A stretch of 49,326 nt of DNA from Methylobacter sp. (GTDB lineage: Bacteria; Pseudomonadota; Gammaproteobacteria; Methylococcales; Methylomonadaceae): assembly GCA_026399025.1 (NCBI GenBank), contig JAPLRU010000095.1:1-49326 (forward strand), read 5' to 3'. Numbering within the stretch: the stretch's first letter is position 1; each line of letters begins with the position of its first letter. The notes beneath the pieces were generated by a model. It did not search any database, had not been told where the DNA came from, and was given only the letters and a program-made list of their open reading frames with translations. Made by a program: the position numbers and the translations under genes. Positions 1-7,745 of this stretch are shown one piece after another.

Positions 1-75
1 CTTGTCCATCTGCGCTAATAGCAGTGGAATATCATCTACCCGTTCGGTTCTCGTTATGTATATGGGGGTTTCCAT
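1..75 (-). mobile_element. 5' end of a transposase gene (partial)
   Basis: Read on the minus strand, an ATG at 75-73 opens 25 codons that run off the window edge; the product begins METPIYITRTERV and continues DDIPLLLAQMDK. This start resembles, from memory, the N-terminus of IS1634/IS4-type transposases with a DUF4277 domain that are frequent in Methylococcales. Only the first residues are visible, so completeness and the element's ends cannot be judged. Bases 76-269 between this start and the next gene show no convincing gene. Confidence 0.5.
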
Positions 76-269
76 GGCGGCAAATAAAAATATTCTGCCA
101 TAATTTCACTAACCTTGATTAAAATTGAGCGAACGGTGAGTATAAATGACCAAGATTCATCTTATTGCGCTGTTCATGCATCGGTTGCCGCTAAGCGTTG
201 AAGCCCGATATATTGCTTAGCGGCAACGGTAAATCCGAGTAACGGCGGGTTACACTGAATTATAAGGTT

Positions 270-770
270 CTAGCCGGGAAATAAGGATTGAATAGCCTGA
301 TAACTTCCAACCGCTCCGCTCTGCTGCTTGGATGTGGCGGCTGTAGTCGCGGCTAGTTTTTGTTCATAGGCCAGCTTCTGCTGGGCCAAATGTTCTTTGG
401 CGACGGCTCTGACGTCGGTTAAGTCAACCGATGATTTTGCGGCGCTCGTTTTTGCGCTATTTGGCGAACTTGTTGTACTCGGGGTCGCCGTTGTTGTTAT
501 GCCGTATTTTTGCTCATAGGCCAGTTTTTGCTGAGCTAAATGTTCTTTAGCAACGGCTTTAACGTCGGTTAGATCAACCGTTGATTTGTTATTAGCGGCC
601 AAAGCTTTTCCGGCTTGGCTTATGCTCAGCCTATCCGAGCTGCTGTTTGTCGTTGAAGGGGCGGATTGCTGTGTTCCAGTCGTTGCCCCAGAGCCTGTTT
701 GCGCTTTTGATCCGGAAACAGCGCTGATTTTGTAAGCACCGGCGCCGTAACTGCTAACATTACCAACCAT
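270..770 (-). CDS. Hypothetical Ser/Thr/Ala-rich protein with a duplicated 28-residue motif
   Basis: A 166-residue protein of unknown function. It has no signal peptide or membrane segment; the N-terminus (MVGNVSSYGAG) is followed by low-complexity Ser/Thr/Ala/Gln sequence. Its main feature is a near-perfect internal duplication. A unit containing VDLTDVKAVAKEHLAQQKLA occurs near residues 65-90, and again with K-to-R at the eighth position near 114-140. Each copy ends in a YEQK motif and the two are separated by a Thr/Ser/Pro linker. The units are charged and likely helical. A GAGGTG ribosome binding site precedes the ATG. No family was recognised; the composition suggests an extended scaffold with two short helical modules. 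Confidence 0.65.
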   Translation of the reverse strand: MVGNVSSYGAGAYKISAVSGSKAQTGSGATTGTQQSAPSTTNSSSDRLSISQAGKALAANNKSTVDLTDVKAVAKEHLAQQKLAYEQKYGITTTATPSTTSSPNSAKTSAAKSSVDLTDVRAVAKEHLAQQKLAYEQKLAATTAATSKQQSGAVGSYQAIQSLFPG

Positions 771-890
771 GATACACCTCGCAATATTTGGTAAAACTTA
801 AAAAGAAATGATCAATAAACTTATAGCATAAAATCCGCTAACCGGCACGGAATATCGTTAATAGCGGTGCTTGCTCACAAGTTTGCGGCT

Positions 891-1805
891 CTATTTTAGC
901 GCTCGCAATAAATTTCCACAAAACAGATCGTTGCCGGTTTTCGCCAACATTCGGAGCTGTTTTAGTTCCGCTTGATTTGCAGGAAAATAGCGCTCGGCAG
1001 ACTGGGCCAAATCCGCCAACTCTATTTTGGGCGAATAGGTATTCAGTATTAAAAACGCGCCCGGATTCAATAATCCGTAAGCGGTTTCTATCAAGCCGGA
1101 CAGATGATTTTCCAGTTTCCAGCGTTCGCCTTTAACGCCTAAGCCCCAAGCCGGAGGATCCATGATGATACCGTCGTATTTATTGCCGCGTTTTAATTCG
1201 CGTTGGGCAAATTTTAACGCATCCTCCAACACCCATTTGATGTCGTAAAGAGGGCGCGGCGATTGCCCCGCCTCATCTGTGCGCGCTCTGTTTTCGTTGG
1301 CCCAGGTGATCATTTGCTTGACCGAATCCACATGCACGACTTCCGCTCCGGCATCGCGGGCCGCCAGCGATGCCGCACCGGTGTAAGCAAACAGGTTTAA
1401 AATTTTTTGACCGGCTCTGACACGGCTTTTAATAAAGCGCCAATTTGCTTGTTGTTCCGGAAACAGCCCGACATGCTTAAATTGAGTCAGTTTTAAGCCG
1501 AAATTCAAGTTTTCATAGCAAATAACCCAGTGTTCGGGAGCGTCCGCTTTGATCTTAAGCCAGATGCCTTGGGTTGAGCTTTGCTCTTCAAATTCCCAAT
1601 GCGCCATGTCTCGCCATTCGGCAACAGTCCATCCCGGTTTGAAGCCGGCTTGAAGGTCCGGGCGGATGGTAATGACCTTGCCCCAGCGTTCCAATTTCTT
1701 GCCGCCGCCTGCATCGAGCAACGCGTAATCGGGCCAAGCCGAGCCGTATTCGCAGGGAAATAGGCCTGCATTATTTTCAGGCGAGTCACGCCGGTCTTTT
1801 GCCAT
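891..1805 (-). CDS. Class I SAM-dependent (RlmI-like) methyltransferase
   Basis: A 304-residue methyltransferase of the family that includes 23S rRNA cytosine-C5 methyltransferases (Methyltrans_SAM type). The SAM-binding motif I is visible as LNLFAYTGAASLAARDAG (about residues 136-153), followed by an acidic motif II (VVHVDSV). The catalytic-type motif IV is IMDPPAWGLG near residue 214. The N-terminal 110 residues form the expected mixed beta substrate-recognition part and lack an obvious PUA domain, so an exact equivalence to RlmI is not claimed. It is transcribed away from the DUF3301 gene on the other strand. The start at 1805 is the first ATG before the conserved region. The probable role is rRNA base methylation in the cytoplasm; substrate identity is inference. 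Confidence 0.8.
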   Translation of the reverse strand: MAKDRRDSPENNAGLFPCEYGSAWPDYALLDAGGGKKLERWGKVITIRPDLQAGFKPGWTVAEWRDMAHWEFEEQSSTQGIWLKIKADAPEHWVICYENLNFGLKLTQFKHVGLFPEQQANWRFIKSRVRAGQKILNLFAYTGAASLAARDAGAEVVHVDSVKQMITWANENRARTDEAGQSPRPLYDIKWVLEDALKFAQRELKRGNKYDGIIMDPPAWGLGVKGERWKLENHLSGLIETAYGLLNPGAFLILNTYSPKIELADLAQSAERYFPANQAELKQLRMLAKTGNDLFCGNLLRALK

Positions 1806-1982
1806 TTATTAGCCACATTTAAGGTCATTGATAGGAGCCGCGCATTATACCCTTTGCGCTCGATGGTCTGTTTTAGCTCAAGGTAAATTTTTAACACTCA
1901 AGCCGGAAATCCTTGTTGACGCTTTTCTTAGTACAATAAGCGCATCTCTCTAAATTCCGCTTTACCAGACCTGATCAAAACC

Positions 1983-2300
1983 ATGCTGAACGAGCTTATT
2001 TTAATAACGTTATTACTGGCTGCCTGCTTATACTGGTTAAGCGGGCAGCAGGTAAAGGAGATCGCGTTGAAAGCGGTCAAATCCCAGTGCTCGAATTTAG
2101 ACGTCCAAATGCTGGATGAGTATGTGGCTTTAACCGGCATTCGCTTAGCAAGAGATCAACGCGGAAAAATCCGCTTGCAACGGCTGTTTTCGTTTGAATT
2201 TTCTTCAACCGGGAATGATCGCTATAACGGAGTTTGTATGATGCTGGGGCGGCAAGTCGAATCGATCCGGATGGAGCCGCACCGGTTTGATGAATCCTGA
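1983..2300 (+). CDS. DUF3301 family membrane-anchored protein
   Basis: A 105-residue protein with one N-terminal membrane segment (ELILITLLLAACLYWLSG) followed by a small soluble domain. The order of QVKEIALKAVKSQC, LDEYVALTGIRLARD and LQRLFSFEFSSTGNDRYNG is typical of DUF3301, a gammaproteobacterial family of unknown function. The C-terminal part would lie on one face of the inner membrane. It is followed within 25 bases by a zinc-ribbon membrane protein gene on the same strand, suggesting co-transcription. Its own ribosome binding site is weak. Confidence 0.8.
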   Translation: MLNELILITLLLAACLYWLSGQQVKEIALKAVKSQCSNLDVQMLDEYVALTGIRLARDQRGKIRLQRLFSFEFSSTGNDRYNGVCMMLGRQVESIRMEPHRFDES

Positions 2301-2325
2301 AAAAAATATTTTTGTGGAGGTTTTA

Positions 2326-2613
2326 ATGAATACATGTTTAGTCTGTGGTCATCAGCGCGCTGAAGGTGCGGTGAAATGCCCGCAATGCGGCAGTTTTTAC
2401 TCAAAAATCGCCGAGCTTATTGCCGAGCAGGAAGCGTTGGAGGAAATGCAAACATTTCGCGGCCGATATAAAAAAATCCTCAATTCCGGCGATATTAAGC
2501 AAGCGTTATTGGATGAACTGAAATCGGCGAAGGCGGAGCTGACGCCTCAAGGCAAGTTTGCGCTGTTTGTGATTTTCGTTTTTGTATTTGCGTTGATTGT
2601 TTCTGTTTTGTAG
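2326..2613 (+). CDS. Small zinc-ribbon protein with a C-terminal membrane anchor
   Basis: A 95-residue protein starting at an ATG preceded by a strong GGAGG at 2316-2320. An in-frame upstream ATG at 2287 overlaps the previous gene and lacks such a site, so it is less likely. The N-terminus carries a zinc ribbon with two CxxC pairs (CLVCGHQ and CPQCGS). A charged helical region follows (about residues 25-75), then a hydrophobic tail (FALFVIFVFVFALIVSVL) that should be a tail-anchor membrane helix. Function is unknown. Placement directly after the DUF3301 gene suggests a shared transcript. Confidence 0.75.
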   Translation: MNTCLVCGHQRAEGAVKCPQCGSFYSKIAELIAEQEALEEMQTFRGRYKKILNSGDIKQALLDELKSAKAELTPQGKFALFVIFVFVFALIVSVL

Positions 2614-2743
2614 TTAGTGTTATGTGAAGAATGACCCGGATGCTACGCGCCCCGGCCGCAATTTTACTTTTGTTATGCCCATGATCGAAATTACGTTAAA
2701 CCTTATGACCGGGGCGAATCGATAACATATGTCGTCCTAGGTA

Positions 2744-2866
2744 TAGAGCGCTGAATTGATTGAGCGACACGACAGCTGCCAATTCGATCCGAGGCAAGTT
2801 GGAGTGCAGGCTTCGCCTGCACTCCAAATGCCCGAATTAATGTCGCTTGATCAACGATGGCATCTA
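2744..2866. mobile_element. MITE-A copy 1 (123 bp, TA-flanked, palindromic core)
   Basis: A 123-bp non-autonomous element flanked by TA (2742-2743 and 2867-2868). Its ends are inverted: the left end reads TAGAG then TTGATTGAGCGACA, the right end TGTCGCTTGATCAA and later ATCTA. Inside, 2799-2827 is a perfect 13-bp stem with a 3-base loop (TTGGAGTGCAGGC, ttc, complement), flanked by further matching arms (AATTCG and CGAATT). The termini match those at 22098 and 27444. TA flanks suggest mobilisation by an IS630/Tc1-mariner type transposase, which is inference. The element lies just upstream of the secreted-protein gene and could influence its expression. Confidence 0.75.
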
Positions 2867-2909
2867 TATCATAGGATTATCCACAGCCCCGCTATCCAGG
2901 AGAAAGACG

Positions 2910-3449
2910 ATGTCTAGAAAAAAGAAAGTTTTTTCACTATTGATTTTTTCCGCATTTACCTTGATGTCCGTGATTACCTTATCAAAAACAGCATCCGCCA
3001 CTATCCGGTCTTCGGCGGATGCTTTGGGCTTAATTAACTCGACTTGCCCCGCCGGACAGAACCGCTATCCGGAACTCGCTCAACTGAAAAATGAAATAGC
3101 CGCGGCCGGGACGGTTAATCAAGCTCGGGAAATGGCGCTTGCTCCCACTGACGGAGCCATCGACACCCTTAAACATGCGCGCGCCGTGATGCCCTTCAGC
3201 GAAGACTTACGTACCGCCGAAACTCGACTTAACGATGCCCGCTTACGTATTTTAGTGGCGTCTTCTCAAGCGCAAGTGGCCGATGAATTTTCCGGAATGA
3301 TGCTCGCGGGGCTTGACGATGACCGTGCCGCCCATGTCAGCGCCGGTAAGGTCGGTTGCAATTACTCAAGCGGTGAAGTCATCGCTATTGTGATCGGCTT
3401 GATTTTGGGCATAATCCCCGGCCTAATTTTACTTGTCGTGCTTTGTTAA
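2910..3449 (+). CDS. Hypothetical exported protein with a C-terminal hydrophobic segment
   Basis: A 179-residue protein. The chosen ATG follows an AGGAGA site at 2898-2903; the longer in-frame start at 2847 lies inside MITE-A copy 1 and is rejected. Residues 1-30 form a signal peptide (MSRKKKVFSLLIFSAFTLMS, then an A-rich end with TASA). The mature part is helical, with two Cys (TCPAG, VGCNY). The C-terminus is a long hydrophobic helix (EVIAIVIGLILGIIPGLIL) that would anchor the protein or act as a glycine-zipper segment. No family was recognised. A rho-independent terminator follows at 3519-3552. Confidence 0.65.
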   Translation: MSRKKKVFSLLIFSAFTLMSVITLSKTASATIRSSADALGLINSTCPAGQNRYPELAQLKNEIAAAGTVNQAREMALAPTDGAIDTLKHARAVMPFSEDLRTAETRLNDARLRILVASSQAQVADEFSGMMLAGLDDDRAAHVSAGKVGCNYSSGEVIAIVIGLILGIIPGLILLVVLC

Positions 3450-3518
3450 CGCGTTCATTTTAGCGCTCATGCCAAAAAGGGCCGGTCGTTAGTTAGGGCG
3501 CTGATGCTTGGCTGGCAG

Positions 3519-3552
3519 TCCCCCAAACCCGAACAAGCGTTTGGGGGATTTT
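3519..3552 (+). terminator. Rho-independent terminator
   Basis: A perfect 10-bp stem (TCCCCCAAAC paired with GTTTGGGGGA, 10-base loop) is followed by TTTTAAT. It lies about 70 bases after the exported-protein gene and before the convergent RTX gene, so it probably ends plus-strand transcription. The other orientation lacks a T-run. Confidence 0.75.
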
Positions 3553-3566
3553 AATCTTGAGGATGT

Positions 3567-5420
3567 TTAGATGATGACAATATCGGCAGGCGTCAGGGCT
3601 AAATCCACGCCTAGCAGGGCAATCCTTACGGCGGCGCCCGCACCGCTGCCATCGGCATCGTAAAGTAAGGCGCCGGTAGCCGGGTTATAGATTACATAAT
3701 CATCGCTATCAACGGCCGCCGTAGCTGTCACAAAATTGGCGGCATCCAACACGCCGGTTGTTGTGAGCGGGGTAAAGCGTAACCGGTCCATCTGAATGGT
3801 GTCGTCAGTGACAGAAAAGTCGGTAATCTTATCGGCATTGGCGGTTATCGGTTTGATAGTGAAGCTGAATAGGTCCGCGCCCGCACCCCCGGTTAGCGTG
3901 TCATGACCTAAGCCCCCGCTCAGTATATCGTTTCCTTCGCCGCCATTCAGATCGTCTTTACCCCAACCGCCGTGCAACATGTCATCATCCTCGCCTCCCC
4001 ATACACGATCGTTTCCGTTGCCACCCCATAGGACATCGTTGCCGATACCGCCCGACAGTGTGTCGGCCATCTCTTTGCCAACGAGTGTATCGCCACCGTT
4101 ACTACCGTTTAGCACATCATTTTTTGCACCGTCTTCGTCACCGTATGAATATAACGGTAGGTACAAACCGTCATCGGCAATGGTCAACATGTCGCTAGTG
4201 ATGTTTCCGGCCTTTAGCAGCACTGAGACAGTATTATCATTGGGATTCGTTGTGACTAAATCCGCGTTGCCGTCGCCATTGAAGTCGGCACTGATGATCA
4301 AAAAGGGATTCCCTTCTATCGCAACATTGGTGTTACCGGTAAAACCTCCACTATCGTTGCCTAAGTGTATCGAGACAGTCTTACCGTGATTATCCGCAGT
4401 GGCTATATCCGTCTTACCATCGCCGTTGAAGTCGGCGAGAATGAGCGGCCAGGAGCGAACGTTCATCGCAACGCGGGTGGTGTCAACGGTAAAACCTCCG
4501 CTGCCGTCGCCTAAGAGTGCCGAGAGGGTGTCGTCCAAATAATTTGCTATAGTTAAATCCGCGTTGCCGTCGCCGTTGGAGTCGGCGAGGATGAGCGAAC
4601 TGGGGGCCTCGTCCACCGTAACGTCGGTGTTACCGGTAAACCCTCCGCGGCCATCACCTAAGAGTATCGAGACGGTGTTATTGCCGCTATTCGCGGTGGC
4701 TAAATCCAAGTTGCCATCGTGGTTGAAGTCGGCACTGATGACCGATAAGGGATTTCTACCCACTGCAACGCGGGTGTCGCCGGTAAAATCTCCTCTACCG
4801 TTGCCTAAGCGTACCGAAACGGTGTTATCGCCACTATTCGCCGTGGCTAAATCCAAGTTGCCATCGCGGTTGAAGTCGGCGCTGATGACCGACCAGGGAT
4901 TTCTACCCACTGCAACGCGGGTGTCACCGGTAAACTCTCCACTACCGTCGCCTAAGCGTACCGAGACAGTGTTCTCGTTCGCACTCGCGATGGCTAAATC
5001 CGCGTTGCCATCGCCGTTGAAGTCGGCGCTGATGACCGAAGTAGGATAGCTGCCTACCGTAACAGTGGTAGCTTGGGCAAACTGAGGACCGTTGCTAACA
5101 AGATCATAGCCCGTCCCCGTCTTTATATTAAGCACCACGGTTTCATCAGTGTCGATAACAGCATCGGCAACCGCAACGAGGTTCAATGTCGCCGTCGTTG
5201 CGCTGGCGGCAATAGTGAAACTGTCGGCAGTAACGGCGCTAAGATTTTCCCCTGCGCTCAATTGATAATCCTTATCCACGGTAGCCGTGCTACCCGAGGT
5301 GTTGTAGTTCACCGTTAAACCGCCCTCAGGCGCGGGGCTATCCAAGGTGATAAGGTAAGTGCCGATTGAGCCTTCAGTCGGCGAAGTTCCCGCTTTTAGC
5401 GTGATTTTAGGTAAGGCCAT
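3567..5420 (-). CDS. Calx-beta / FG-GAP repeat / RTX calcium-binding secreted protein
   Basis: A 617-residue modular surface or secreted protein. Residues about 1-110 resemble a Calx-beta domain (KITLKAGTSPTEG through TDETVVLNI). Residues about 125-415 are six FG-GAP/VCBS-like repeats of about 49 residues, each with a DFNGDGNADL-type calcium loop and a TVSVRLGDG turn. Residues about 430-520 are hemolysin-type RTX nonapeptides (GGNGNDRVWGG, GGEGNDILSGG). The C-terminus (LALTPADIVII) fits an uncleaved type I secretion signal; there is no N-terminal signal peptide. No type I exporter genes are in the window. The repeats are also strong DNA-level tandem duplications. A GGGAT ribosome binding site precedes the ATG. 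Adhesion or a matrix role is inference. Confidence 0.85.
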   Translation of the reverse strand: MALPKITLKAGTSPTEGSIGTYLITLDSPAPEGGLTVNYNTSGSTATVDKDYQLSAGENLSAVTADSFTIAASATTATLNLVAVADAVIDTDETVVLNIKTGTGYDLVSNGPQFAQATTVTVGSYPTSVISADFNGDGNADLAIASANENTVSVRLGDGSGEFTGDTRVAVGRNPWSVISADFNRDGNLDLATANSGDNTVSVRLGNGRGDFTGDTRVAVGRNPLSVISADFNHDGNLDLATANSGNNTVSILLGDGRGGFTGNTDVTVDEAPSSLILADSNGDGNADLTIANYLDDTLSALLGDGSGGFTVDTTRVAMNVRSWPLILADFNGDGKTDIATADNHGKTVSIHLGNDSGGFTGNTNVAIEGNPFLIISADFNGDGNADLVTTNPNDNTVSVLLKAGNITSDMLTIADDGLYLPLYSYGDEDGAKNDVLNGSNGGDTLVGKEMADTLSGGIGNDVLWGGNGNDRVWGGEDDDMLHGGWGKDDLNGGEGNDILSGGLGHDTLTGGAGADLFSFTIKPITANADKITDFSVTDDTIQMDRLRFTPLTTTGVLDAANFVTATAAVDSDDYVIYNPATGALLYDADGSGAGAAVRIALLGVDLALTPADIVII

Positions 5421-5875
5421 GAGTTTATCCCGATAGAGAGTGAGAGGCGGCCAAAGCGAAAACAGCGCTCAAGCCACCCAAAAAGAGAATGAGTTTTATA
5501 CACTAGATTTATTGTGGTTTCCACTTCATTTATAAGTGAATTCTACCGATCGAAAACTTTTTGCTTAGGAACGAGCATGAAATAAAGTGAACAAACGGCA
5601 CAAACTGTTCAATTCGTTCCCAGGCTATGAAAAATCCGCGTCAATCATCACTCCCCGCGTCGCTTAAAGTGCCTACTTCGGGCTTCTGCATTTCACTGTA
5701 TTTGTCGTTTATTTTTGCGCGTTAGCTAGAGCCGCCTGATGATTTTATCAATCCTCTCACTTAAAATCGGCCCCTAACAGTTGAGCTTGACCAATTGTCA
5801 TCTTAAAGAAATATTCACGTAATAATAATCCTCTATTCTAAATATAAATCTCAACATGCTTAAGGGATATACCCG
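5421..5875. other. Intergenic region with a small MITE-B-like palindrome
   Basis: No credible gene. Bases 5568-5620 start after TTA with GGAACGAGCATGAAATAA and end TTCGTTCC, matching the outer end of MITE-B (27795-27893) and probably representing a shortened derivative. The stretch also serves as the upstream region of the EAL-CBS-GGDEF gene; a TTGACC at 5787 could be a -35 box but no good -10 was found. Confidence 0.45.
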
Positions 5876-7687
5876 ATGCAGGATCTACGTAAAGAAATAA
5901 TCCATATTCTCGACGGCAGGCTGTTAACGCCGCATTTTCAACCTATTGTTTCGTTGACTCAAAAAAGAATTATCGGGTATGAAGCGCTGATCCGCGGCCC
6001 CTCCAAGAGTCCGTTACACATGCCGTCCGAATTATTTACCACGGCCGAGCAATTTAATTTAAGCACAAAGCTCGAATTCCTGTGCCGGGAAATAACGATA
6101 CAACGCTACGCCGATCTGTGCATTAAAGAAAAGCTGTTTATCAACGCCAGCCCTTTGGTGCTGTTGCAACCGGAATTTAAAAAAGGCGAAACGCTCAGAC
6201 TGCTCGATCAATACGGGGTTAATCCGCACACCGTGGTGATCGAGTTAACCGAACACAAGCCCGCCGATAACTACGAAATCATGCGCGCTTCGGCCAAGCA
6301 CTACCGAGGTATGGGCTTTGAGATCGCTCTTGACGATTTGGGCGCCGGTTATTCAGGATTAAGGCTCTGGGCGGAACTGCTGCCCGAGTACGTCAAAATA
6401 GACAAACACTTTATCCACTGCCTGCATACCGATCAGGTCAAACTTAATTTCGTTCGTTCCATTCAAAGCATGGCGTCTTCTCTCAATTGCAATGTCATTG
6501 CCGAAGGCATCGAAACGGAAGAAGAATTTAAGGCGATAGAAAAACTCGGCATTACTCATGCTCAAGGCTTTTACTTTGCCAGACCGACGGCTATCCCGGT
6601 AGATAAGATCGACAGTTCAATGTTTGCGGTCGACCAGACGAAACCTCACAAAACCGCTCCGTTTAATAACGCGACCACCGCGTTGCATATCATCAGGGAC
6701 GTTACGCCTATTTCGGCAAAAACCCGCATTAGCGACGTCATGTACCTGTTTCATCACAACAGCGAACTCACCATCCTGCCCTTGGTTGATGACAATATCG
6801 CTTCCGGCATCATTTTTCGCGACAAATTTCTAACCAAATTATTCTCCAGCCGATACGGCATCGACTTGCACGGGAAAAACTCGATAAAAACCTTTATCGA
6901 CAGCACCCCTTTGTGCATCGATAAAAACACGCCTATCGATTTGGTCAGTAAACAGTTGACCTCATTAATGACCAATGACCCGGCTTTTATCATTACCGAT
7001 AACGGGGAATATATGGGTATAGGCACCTTGCTGGATTTGCTCGCCGAATTTACCCGCCAGCAAATCGACAATGCCAAACATGCCAACCCGCTGACGCTAT
7101 TACCCGGCAGCGTTCCGATCAATAACCATATAAATCAATTACTTGGCAACAAAATACCCTTTAGTTTCGGCTATTTCGATCTCGATAACTTCAAACCGTT
7201 TAACGATGTGTACAGCTACGATGCGGGCGATGACATCATCAAAGCCGTTGCCACGACGCTGACTCATCACATTCCGGCGGAGAGCGGCTTGGTCGGCCAT
7301 ATCGGCGGCGATGACTTTATCGTAATTTTTACCTGCACTGATTGGTTAATGCGTTGCGAACAGATATTGGAGGACTTTAAAAATACGGTTCCCGCCTATT
7401 ACAGCGAGCAAGATATCAAAGCCGGCGGCATTCATACCGAAAACAGGACCGGAGAACATTGCTTTTTCCCTTTGGTCAGCTTGTCTATCGGTTTGGTCGA
7501 TCCGTTATCGACCGGTCACTGCCAGTCTCATGTCGACATAGCCGATTTGGCCTCGGAAGCCAAAAAAATGGCTAAAAAAATTACCGGCAACAGTCTTTTT
7601 ATCAATAAGCGGGTCACCGTAAAACACTCGGAAAATGCTCAAGCCATTGGTCACGGCCCAATAACCAAGCTGCATGTCGTTAATTAA
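5876..7687 (+). CDS. EAL-CBS-GGDEF dual cyclic-di-GMP protein
   Basis: A 603-residue cytoplasmic signalling protein with an EAL phosphodiesterase domain at residues about 1-245, a CBS pair at about 265-400 and a GGDEF domain at about 405-590. EAL catalytic features are intact: E36-A-L, the substrate Asn in FINASPL, D153-D154 in ALDDLGAGYSG, the Lys of VKIDKHF and E210 in AEGIETEEE. The GGDEF signature is GGDDF (477-481), an active-type variant; no RxxD inhibitory site was seen just before it. CBS domains usually bind adenine nucleotides, so energy-state control is plausible. It probably degrades, and may make, c-di-GMP. It is the first of three same-strand genes, 58 bases before the chemoreceptor. 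Confidence 0.88.
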   Translation: MQDLRKEIIHILDGRLLTPHFQPIVSLTQKRIIGYEALIRGPSKSPLHMPSELFTTAEQFNLSTKLEFLCREITIQRYADLCIKEKLFINASPLVLLQPEFKKGETLRLLDQYGVNPHTVVIELTEHKPADNYEIMRASAKHYRGMGFEIALDDLGAGYSGLRLWAELLPEYVKIDKHFIHCLHTDQVKLNFVRSIQSMASSLNCNVIAEGIETEEEFKAIEKLGITHAQGFYFARPTAIPVDKIDSSMFAVDQTKPHKTAPFNNATTALHIIRDVTPISAKTRISDVMYLFHHNSELTILPLVDDNIASGIIFRDKFLTKLFSSRYGIDLHGKNSIKTFIDSTPLCIDKNTPIDLVSKQLTSLMTNDPAFIITDNGEYMGIGTLLDLLAEFTRQQIDNAKHANPLTLLPGSVPINNHINQLLGNKIPFSFGYFDLDNFKPFNDVYSYDAGDDIIKAVATTLTHHIPAESGLVGHIGGDDFIVIFTCTDWLMRCEQILEDFKNTVPAYYSEQDIKAGGIHTENRTGEHCFFPLVSLSIGLVDPLSTGHCQSHVDIADLASEAKKMAKKITGNSLFINKRVTVKHSENAQAIGHGPITKLHVVN

Positions 7688-7745
7688 GGCCTAGGGCAAA
7701 ACGTTGATTGAAACAAAACATACTCTATTTATAAAGGTGATTAAA

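Noticed and set aside
2847-2909. Longer N-terminus for the exported protein
   Set aside because: These codons lie partly in MITE-A copy 1, and the ATG at 2910 has a good ribosome site and starts a proper signal peptide.
3979-5049. Plus-strand open frames across the Calx-beta/FG-GAP gene
   Set aside because: They are antisense shadows created by the repetitive codons of the RTX gene; the same applies to plus-strand frames at 23679-25385.
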